This document shows positions 6,340-11,165 of a DNA stretch of 11,165 nt, in pieces. A program made the translations under genes and the position numbers. The notes under the pieces were generated by a model that saw only the letters and a program-made list of their open reading frames with translations, was not told the origin of the DNA and did no database searches. Source of the DNA: JBAVEL01 sp049587715 (lineage in GTDB: Bacteria > Bacteroidota > Ignavibacteria > UBA10030 > UBA6906); assembly GCA_049587715.1 (NCBI GenBank), contig JBAVEL010000159.1, positions 1 through 11,165 on the forward strand. The letters run 5' to 3'. Each line of letters begins with the position of its first letter. Position 1 is the stretch's first letter.

Positions 6340-7623
6340 TCAGACCTTCTTCAGATACCCTTCGAGGCGGGCCAGAATCCGCTCCGTGGCCCCCACCTGA
6401 GCCTCCACAAAGGCCTTCGCCTTCCTTCCTGCGCTCTGGCATGCGCCGTCGTCCTGGAGCAGGTGCGAGAGGATGCGGTGGAGCTCGGCGGCGTCGCCCA
6501 CCACGAAGGCCCCCCCCTCCTCCACGAGACGGATGGGCTCGCCCGAGTTTCTGTGTCTGGGTCCGAACAGGACCGGAATGCCGTACACGGCCGCCTCCAG
6601 CACGTTGTGCACACCCTGCCGGAAGCTCCCCCCCACATAGGCCACACGGGCCGAGGCATAGAGGGCCGGGAGAATCCCGATCGTGTCCACGATCAGCACG
6701 CGCTCCCCGGCGAAGGAACCCACCGCCGAGAACCGGAGGCAGGAACTGCGCCCAAGCAGGGCGGCCTCCAGGGCCTCCAGATGCTCCACCGTGGGCTCAT
6801 GGGGAACGAGAACAAGGAGCAGATCACCCCGGTCCTCCAGGCGGTCGAATGCCGCCAGCAGCACTTCCTCGTCCTCGGGCCATGTGCTTCCCGCCACGAC
6901 GACCCGGCGCCCTTCGAGCACCGCCCGGGGGAGCACCCGCCTGAGCCGGGCCTCCTCGCTCCGGAGCATCACCTGATCGTACCGCGTGTCACCGATGGCG
7001 GCCAGCACCGGGCGCCGGAGGCGGAATCTGCGGAAGGCCTCCACATCGGATTCCGAGACCGTCAGGATCGCCTCCATGGAGTCGTAGACATGCCGGTGGA
7101 AGCTCCTTAATGCGGGGAGCAGACGCAGGGAATTGTACCGCATGGTGGCGTTCGCGATCATCACCGGGATCCCCCGGCGGTGCAGCTCCCAGATGTGGTT
7201 GGGCCAGATGTCGTACCGCACCATGAGCGCCACGTCGGGACGGACCCGGTCCAGGAAGCGCGCAGCCCCCCGCCGGGTGTCGAAGGGAAGATAGGTGACC
7301 ACGTCCGCAAGGGGGTAGTTGCGGGAATGGTCATACCCCGAGGGTGAAAAGAAAGAGGCAATGATCCGGACGCGGGGGTCCCGCCGCTTGAGGGCGGCAA
7401 TGATGGGCTTGGCCTGCTCGAACTCCCCCAGGGAGGAGGCGTGAAACCAGATGCGGATTCCCGGCTGCAGTCCCGCGGCCTGTTCCCCGAGCCGCCGCAT
7501 CATGTCCACCCTGCCGCGGATTCCCCGCCGGATCTTGGCGCTGAACGGGGCGGCCGCACGCAGGACCAGCCACATGCACGGAACCGCAAGACCCGTGTAG
7601 AGAAGAGAGAAGAAGAACCTCAT
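6340..7623 (-). CDS. waaA: 3-deoxy-D-manno-octulosonic acid (Kdo) transferase
   Basis: WaaA transfers Kdo from CMP-Kdo to lipid A precursor at the inner face of the cytoplasmic membrane, the first step of LPS core assembly. The protein has 427 residues, the normal family length. Residues 1-22 (MRFFFSLLYTGLAVPCMWLV) form the usual N-terminal membrane anchor. WFHASSLGEFE (59-69) is the hallmark loop, with Glu67 at the position of the family's catalytic base. The second half has the GT-B donor site: VVAGSTWPEDEE (242-253), VPHEP (273-277) and VGGSFRQGVHNVLEAAVYG (330-348), then GPRHRNSGE (354-362). SFFSPSGYD (90-98) and LPFDT (112-116) resemble the Bacteroidetes-type enzyme rather than the proteobacterial TTMTPTGS version. 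RYDIWPN (136-142) has Asp where I expect Glu in the family's conserved E-x-W segment. The ATG overlaps the previous stop (ATGA), with GGAGG just three bases upstream inside the preceding gene, indicating coupling. Confidence 0.96.
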   Translation of the reverse strand: MRFFFSLLYTGLAVPCMWLVLRAAAPFSAKIRRGIRGRVDMMRRLGEQAAGLQPGIRIWFHASSLGEFEQAKPIIAALKRRDPRVRIIASFFSPSGYDHSRNYPLADVVTYLPFDTRRGAARFLDRVRPDVALMVRYDIWPNHIWELHRRGIPVMIANATMRYNSLRLLPALRSFHRHVYDSMEAILTVSESDVEAFRRFRLRRPVLAAIGDTRYDQVMLRSEEARLRRVLPRAVLEGRRVVVAGSTWPEDEEVLLAAFDRLEDRGDLLLVLVPHEPTVEHLEALEAALLGRSSCLRFSAVGSFAGERVLIVDTIGILPALYASARVAYVGGSFRQGVHNVLEAAVYGIPVLFGPRHRNSGEPIRLVEEGGAFVVGDAAELHRILSHLLQDDGACQSAGRKAKAFVEAQVGATERILARLEGYLKKV

Positions 7624-8675
7624 GCGCCTCCGTCCGCCAGAAACCGGTTCGCGGCGGCAACCGCATCGCCGGGGGGAATATCCCGCATGCACCGGAAATG
7701 GCCCCGGGGGCAGTGTGCGCGCCCCACGTGTGTGCAGGGACGGCACCTCACCTCCGCCCGCTCCAGCACGACCCCCGGCGTCCCGTAGGGGGCGAACCCG
7801 AACTCCCGCACGGTGGAGCCGAACAGCGCCACCACGGGCCGTTTGCGCGCGGCGGCCACGTGCATCAGCCCCGAATCGTTGGAAAGAACCACGGCGCAGC
7901 GGTCCATGGCCGAGGCCGTCTCCAGAAGGTCAAGGGTCCCCGCGCAGTTCAGCACGGGGACGCCGGGCGCCAGTGCAGCCAGCATCCCGGCGATCCGGCC
8001 GCACCGCCCGGACTCATCCGCCGACCCGAAGAGCAGCACCCCCCCGCGGCCCTGCGAAAGCTCCGCGCCCGCCCGTGCAAAGTGCTCCGCAGGCCAGATC
8101 TTGGTGGCATGCCGGGCCGAGGGGCAGAGTCCGATACACGAAGCCCCCTCACCGATCCCCTGTTCCCCCAGGAAGCGGGCCGCGCGGGCAACCGATGCCG
8201 GCGGGAGGAACAGATCCAGTCCCCTGCCGTCGTTCTCCGCCCCGAGATGCTGCACCGTCTCCAGGTAGCGCTCCGCCACCGGAGGAGCCTCTCCCAGGCG
8301 GTCATAGAGGTTCACCCCCGCCCGGACCAGGAGCCACCGGGCGGCCTTTCTTTTCCGGACCCGGACCGTCCGGCGATGGCCCGCACAGAGAAGGCGGCTC
8401 CGGATGCTGTCGTGGATGTCCACCAGAAGGTCGTATCCGCCCGCCTCCCGCCTCAGGCGGAAGAGCCCGCCTGCCCCCTCCCCTTCGCCGAGCTCCAAGA
8501 CGCGATGCACCCCGGGATTGTGGCGCACCAGGGGCGCATAGGCCGACTTCACGGCATAGTCCATGCGGGCCTGCGGGAGCGCCTTCCCGAGGACCCGGAC
8601 CAGCAGCGAGGAGAGCACGATGTCGCCCACGGAGCTGAACCGGATGATCAGGATTCTATGGATGCCCCCGTTCAT
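7620..8675 (-). CDS. Glycosyltransferase family 9 protein, ADP-heptose:LPS heptosyltransferase
   Basis: GT9 enzymes add heptose to the Kdo-lipid A inner core in the cytoplasm. The 351-residue length is typical. The N-terminus RILIIRFSSVGDIVLSSLL (7-25) is the family signature, with the SVGD acceptor-side loop (Gly17-Asp18). The C-terminal half has the GT-B donor fold: IGLCPSARHATKIWPAEHFA (181-200, the KxWP element), LLFGSADE (214-221), NDSGLMHVAAA (266-276) and ALFGSTVREFGFAP (283-296). The last 45 residues hold a cysteine cluster (CRPC at 311-314, Cys322, Cys329) common in WaaF-type members. I cannot tell WaaC, WaaF and other GT9 members apart from sequence alone, so no symbol is given. The gene is the first of a two-gene unit with waaA (ATGA overlap). 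There is no clear ribosome binding site before the ATG, and a promoter candidate sits very close upstream. The protein begins correctly at this ATG for the family. Confidence 0.93.
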   Translation of the reverse strand: MNGGIHRILIIRFSSVGDIVLSSLLVRVLGKALPQARMDYAVKSAYAPLVRHNPGVHRVLELGEGEGAGGLFRLRREAGGYDLLVDIHDSIRSRLLCAGHRRTVRVRKRKAARWLLVRAGVNLYDRLGEAPPVAERYLETVQHLGAENDGRGLDLFLPPASVARAARFLGEQGIGEGASCIGLCPSARHATKIWPAEHFARAGAELSQGRGGVLLFGSADESGRCGRIAGMLAALAPGVPVLNCAGTLDLLETASAMDRCAVVLSNDSGLMHVAAARKRPVVALFGSTVREFGFAPYGTPGVVLERAEVRCRPCTHVGRAHCPRGHFRCMRDIPPGDAVAAANRFLADGGA

Positions 8676-8690
8676 GCGCCGGACCCGGCC

Positions 8691-8719
8691 ATAGTACCAC
8701 TTTTGACCGGGAATAGCAA
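8691..8719 (-). promoter_or_regulatory. Candidate extended -10 promoter for the heptosyltransferase-waaA unit
   Basis: On the minus strand, TTGCTA (complement of 8714-8719) is followed after 17 bases by TACTAT (complement of 8691-8696). TGG comes immediately before the -10 box, an extended -10 (TGn). Each box matches consensus at 4 of 6. Only 15 bases separate the -10 box from the ATG at 8675, so transcription would start about 8-9 bases before the start codon. This fits the absence of a ribosome binding site there. I see no equally good promoter for the divergent plus-strand gene in the 132-base gap 8676-8807. Confidence 0.4.
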
Positions 8720-8807
8720 AGAACGCCTCCCCCCTTCCATCCGTCTTCCTTTCTCCGTACCTTCCGGTGGCCCGAACCCGGGCCGCCCCCCACGTTGAGG
8801 ATCACCC

Positions 8808-10295
8808 ATGCGCCCGATACGGACGTTCGTTCTCCTGGTCTGTCTCCCCCTCTGTGCCTGCGCGGACGGGGGAAGAACCCTCGTGCTCCTTCACACAAAC
8901 GACATGCATGCCGCTTTCCTTCCCCGGGAAGCCGCCTGGAGCAGGGAAAACCCCAAACCCATGGTGGGGGGATTCAACGAGCTGGCCTTCGCGGTGGACA
9001 GCATCAGGCAGAGGCATCCCGGGGCCCTTCTTCTGGATGCCGGGGACTTCATGACGGGAAACCCGATCGCCGACATGGTGCACGACGGGGCCTACGGGGG
9101 AGCCCTCATCGCCATGATGAACAGGATCGGCTACGACGCGGCCTCCCCGGGGAACCACGATCTGGACATCTCGCAGGAGAACCTCCGGGCCCTGGTGGGG
9201 CTGGCCCGCTTCCCCTTTCTCTGCGCAAACATGGCGGGAGCGAACGGTCTCTTTCCCGAAAACGGAAGGGAGTACGTCATCCTGGAGCGGGAAGGGGTGC
9301 GGATCGGCCTGTTCGGTCTGATGTCCCAGGATCTGTACGGGCTGGTGAACCAGAACAACCTGAAGGGCATCCGGGTGCTCTCCCCCGACGAGACGGCCCG
9401 GCGCCTGGTGGCGGAGCTGGACCCGCAGACGGATCTGGTGGTGGCGCTCACACACCAGGGCGCCCGGGAGGACTCGATCCTGGCGGCGGCGGTACCGGGG
9501 CTGGATGTGATCGTGGGAGGCCACTCGCACACCCGGATCACCGCTCCCAGGGCCGTCCACGGGGCTCTGATCGTGCAGACAGGGTCCAGTGCGGAGAACC
9601 TGGGCGTGCTGGAGCTGACGGTGCAGGATGACAGGGTTGCCGGACACCGGGGGGGGCTGATTCCGCTGTGGGCGCGCACAGGCAGGACCACCCGGCTGAC
9701 TCCCATGATCGACTCCCTCCGGGCGGAGGTGGATTCGGCCTACGCTGAGGTGATTGCCGTGCTCTCCGAAGACTGGAAGCGGGGGGAGGGGGAGACGGGG
9801 ATCGGGAACTTCATCCTGGATGCCATGACGGAGGCGGCGGGCGCGGAAATCGGATTCACCAATTCCCACGGCATCCGGAGGGACGTCCCGGCGGGGCCCC
9901 TCACCCGCCGCACCCTCTATGAGGTGATGCCGTTCCGGAACACCCTTGTCACGTTCCAGCTCTCGGGATCCCGGCTCCGGGCCGTGGTGGAGCACTACCT
10001 GGCGCGGAGGCCGGCCATCCAGATGAGCGGCATCACCTGCACCTGGCGCCGCCGCCCGGGCGGCGGGCCCGAGATCCTCTCCCTGGAAGTCAACGGATCT
10101 CCCCTGGATACCCTCCGGGGCTACACCTGCGCCACAAGCGATTTCTTCGTGAGCCAGGCGCGGGACTACCTGGGGACCGAGATCGAGCAGGCGGTCTATC
10201 TCCGCCCCACGGTTTTCGAAGTCCTTGAGAACGCCGCCCGGAGGGCGGGCACCATTTCCAACCGGATGCGGAACTGGCTGCGGCAGGCACCCTGA
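8808..10295 (+). CDS. Probable lipoprotein 5'-nucleotidase (UshA-like, metallophosphatase plus 5'-nucleotidase C-terminal domain)
   Basis: This enzyme hydrolyses nucleotide phosphates, or related phosphoesters, outside the cytoplasm. It has 495 residues. The first 18 form an export signal ending LPLCAC-ADGG; LCAC is a workable lipobox with Cys18 as the lipidated residue, so membrane anchoring is likely. The metallophosphatase domain (24-~290) has every metal motif in order: HTNDMH (Asp32, His34), DAGDF (Asp80), GNHDLD (Asn116 with the catalytic His117-Asp120 pair), LTHQG (His216) and GGHSH (His239, His241). The C-terminal domain (~305-480) has GIGNFILDAM, FTNSHGIRRDVPAGPLT and PFRNTLVTFQLSG, which bind the nucleoside. 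Nothing catalytic is missing. The exact substrate (5'-nucleotide, 2',3'-cyclic nucleotide or UDP-sugar) cannot be told. The start has TTGAGGA 7 bases upstream. The gene is divergent from the LPS unit and is followed 31 bases later by a P-loop gene, probably in one transcript. Confidence 0.94.
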   Translation: MRPIRTFVLLVCLPLCACADGGRTLVLLHTNDMHAAFLPREAAWSRENPKPMVGGFNELAFAVDSIRQRHPGALLLDAGDFMTGNPIADMVHDGAYGGALIAMMNRIGYDAASPGNHDLDISQENLRALVGLARFPFLCANMAGANGLFPENGREYVILEREGVRIGLFGLMSQDLYGLVNQNNLKGIRVLSPDETARRLVAELDPQTDLVVALTHQGAREDSILAAAVPGLDVIVGGHSHTRITAPRAVHGALIVQTGSSAENLGVLELTVQDDRVAGHRGGLIPLWARTGRTTRLTPMIDSLRAEVDSAYAEVIAVLSEDWKRGEGETGIGNFILDAMTEAAGAEIGFTNSHGIRRDVPAGPLTRRTLYEVMPFRNTLVTFQLSGSRLRAVVEHYLARRPAIQMSGITCTWRRRPGGGPEILSLEVNGSPLDTLRGYTCATSDFFVSQARDYLGTEIEQAVYLRPTVFEVLENAARRAGTISNRMRNWLRQAP

Positions 10296-10326
10296 GACGG
10301 ACCCCCATCATCCACACGGAGACCCC

Positions 10327-11031
10327 ATGAACCATTTTCCCGTGCTCATCGTAACCGGACGCCCGGCGGCGGGCAAATCCGAGCTGATCGACTTTCTGAA
10401 GAAATGCGACCCGGCGGAGCGGCTCCGGCGGTTCGGCATCGCCGAGTTCGAGGAGCTGGACGACTTTGTGTACGTGTGGGAGACCTTCGAGGTGGACGAC
10501 ATCCTGACCCGCCACGGAAGACCGCGGATCTGGACGGACGAGAAGTACTACTTCAAGGAGCACTTCATCTGGAACCTCTACATCGAGCGCATCAACCTGG
10601 AGTACCGGAAGAAGCTGGCGCGCGATGCCGGCTACCATGACCGCCGCACCGTTCTGATCGAATTTGCGCGGGGGGGAGAGGGGGGGATCCAGGAAGCCCT
10701 GGAGCACCTGCACGAGGATATCCTCCGCAGGGCGGCGCTCATCTACATCCGGGTCTCCTACGAGGAATCGGTCCGGAAGAACCGCCGGCGGGCGCGCAAG
10801 GGGGAGGAGCATTCCATCCTGTACCACTCCCTCCCGGACTCCAAGATGGAGTTCTACTACCGGACCAACGACTGGGAGACCCTGGAGGCCCGCCATCCCA
10901 CGCACATCCAGGTGCGGGATTTCCGGATCCCCTACGCCGTGTTCGAAAACGAGCCGGAGAAGACCCTGGACCCCGCGCTCATCGGCGCGGAGCTGGAGCG
11001 GGTGGCGGGACGGCTCCGGTCGGCCGGCTGA
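10327..11031 (+). CDS. Conserved P-loop NTPase/kinase-like protein of unknown function
   Basis: This is a 234-residue cytoplasmic protein with no signal peptide. FPVLIVTGRPAAGKSELIDF opens the fold: a strand, then Walker A GRPAAGKS (11-18). A Walker-B-like strand TVLIEFAR (108-115) follows, and an arginine-rich stretch RKNRRRARK (150-158) sits where nucleoside-kinase-like proteins have their lid. Other notable segments are FEELDDF (41-47), DDILTRHGRPRIWTD (57-71), LPDSKMEFYY (169-178) and IPYAVFEN (201-208). From memory, similar proteins occur unannotated in Chloroflexi and other phyla, with the same RPAAGKS, 'EFARG' and 'PYxVFEN' landmarks. I cannot verify that here. The substrate is unknown; a small-molecule or nucleotide kinase is the natural guess. 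The start at 10327 has GGAG five bases upstream; the longer frame from 10225 overlaps the nucleotidase and is rejected. It lies 31 bases after the 5'-nucleotidase, which suggests co-transcription. Confidence 0.9.
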   Translation: MNHFPVLIVTGRPAAGKSELIDFLKKCDPAERLRRFGIAEFEELDDFVYVWETFEVDDILTRHGRPRIWTDEKYYFKEHFIWNLYIERINLEYRKKLARDAGYHDRRTVLIEFARGGEGGIQEALEHLHEDILRRAALIYIRVSYEESVRKNRRRARKGEEHSILYHSLPDSKMEFYYRTNDWETLEARHPTHIQVRDFRIPYAVFENEPEKTLDPALIGAELERVAGRLRSAG

Positions 11032-11165
11032 GACCGCGCCTAGGTGACCGTCTGAGTAAGCAGTTCTGTTGAGTTGGATTCCCGTGAAGCGCTGCTGAGT
11101 ACGGATCACGGGCTCAGTTCATTGACAACCGACCGTAGCTTGATCAGGTGGCCAGAATGAGGTTC
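11032..11165. other. Lower-GC segment with no recognised gene; possible boundary of a different DNA type
   Basis: From 11041 to the window end I count 66 G+C in 125 bases, against 41/60 in the sample line 10861-10920. The change begins within ~15 bases of the stop codon at 11031. No open frame of note lies inside. TTGACA at 11122-11127 matches a perfect -35 box, but I find no -10 at proper spacing. An ATG at 11157 preceded by AGGTGG (11146-11151) could be the first codon of a gene that continues outside the window. Only three codons are visible, so I do not call it. Confidence 0.5.
11081..11112. repeat. Perfect 7-bp inverted repeat CCCGTGA/TCACGGG
   Basis: CCCGTGA (11081-11087) and TCACGGG (11106-11112) enclose 18 bases that include the self-complementary AGCGCT. 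It lies 50 bases past the end of the P-loop gene. It could be a weak rho-independent-like hairpin, though no T-run follows, a protein-binding palindrome, or part of the edge of a mobile element. Confidence 0.45.

Noticed and set aside
3215..6400. A 1061-codon open frame on the plus strand, antisense to the M36-like protease
   Set aside because: Its translation is rich in Gly, Arg, Pro and His without domains or a signal. It is explained by high GC in third positions of the real gene, which suppresses antisense stops. The minus-strand frame has clear motifs.
6167..6442. N-terminal extension of the M36-like protease to an ATG at 6442
   Set aside because: It would run through the promoter gap into the waaA coding region. 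The ATG at 6166 has GAGGAG and is followed by a good signal peptide.
8672..8692. A six-codon upstream open frame whose TGA overlaps the heptosyltransferase ATG
   Set aside because: Its ATG overlaps the candidate -10 box, so it would not be in the transcript, and it has no ribosome binding site. Probably chance.
8703..8763. Plus-strand promoter for the 5'-nucleotidase using TTGACC at 8703-8708 or TACCTT at 8758-8763
   Set aside because: No -10 box lies 16-18 bases after TTGACC, and TACCTT has only a very poor -35 partner. Neither is convincing.
10090..11109. A 339-codon minus-strand open frame across the nucleotidase end and the P-loop gene
   Set aside because: It has no motif and no start signal, and it overlaps two well-supported plus-strand genes. 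It is a GC-bias shadow.

Overview
The window comes from a GC-rich Gram-negative bacterium. A sample line (10861-10920) is 41/60 G+C by hand count. Two lipopolysaccharide core genes imply an outer membrane. Two secreted proteins end in the FlgD-Ig/Por-type C-terminal domain with the NYPNPFNP or NFPNPFNP signature. That domain is common in Bacteroidetes, the wider FCB group and candidate phyla such as Eisenbacteria. The WaaA protein carries an SFFSPSGYD motif that I associate with Bacteroidetes-like WaaA. I infer an FCB-like candidate phylum, but the window alone does not fix the taxon.

Layout. On the minus strand, read right to left: (a) 8675-6340, a GT9 heptosyltransferase followed by waaA, joined by an ATGA overlap and probably one LPS inner-core transcription unit; (b) 6166-1, an exoprotease cluster. 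The cluster holds a large M36-like gluzincin with FTP/PepSY prodomain, beta-propeller and sorting domain, then a small cysteine-free secreted protein of unknown function, then a matrixin-like metalloprotease with a GATase-like domain and sorting domain (start fused to the previous stop as GTGA), and last the N-terminus of another exported protein that may be an S8 protease. On the plus strand, 8808-11031 carries a probable lipoprotein 5'-nucleotidase and, 31 bases later, a conserved P-loop NTPase of unknown function. The last ~130 bases are distinctly less GC-rich, hold no recognised gene, and may be the edge of a different type of DNA.

How the genes fit together. The left half looks like a secreted proteolysis module. 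The most original point is the small protein translationally coupled to the matrixin-like protease, which is a candidate dedicated partner or inhibitor. The middle module transfers Kdo and heptose during LPS core assembly. The right module pairs periplasmic nucleotide hydrolysis with a cytoplasmic nucleotide-binding protein. I see no CRISPR array, tRNA, rRNA or recognisable transposase. Very long open frames antisense to the protease genes are GC-bias shadows.
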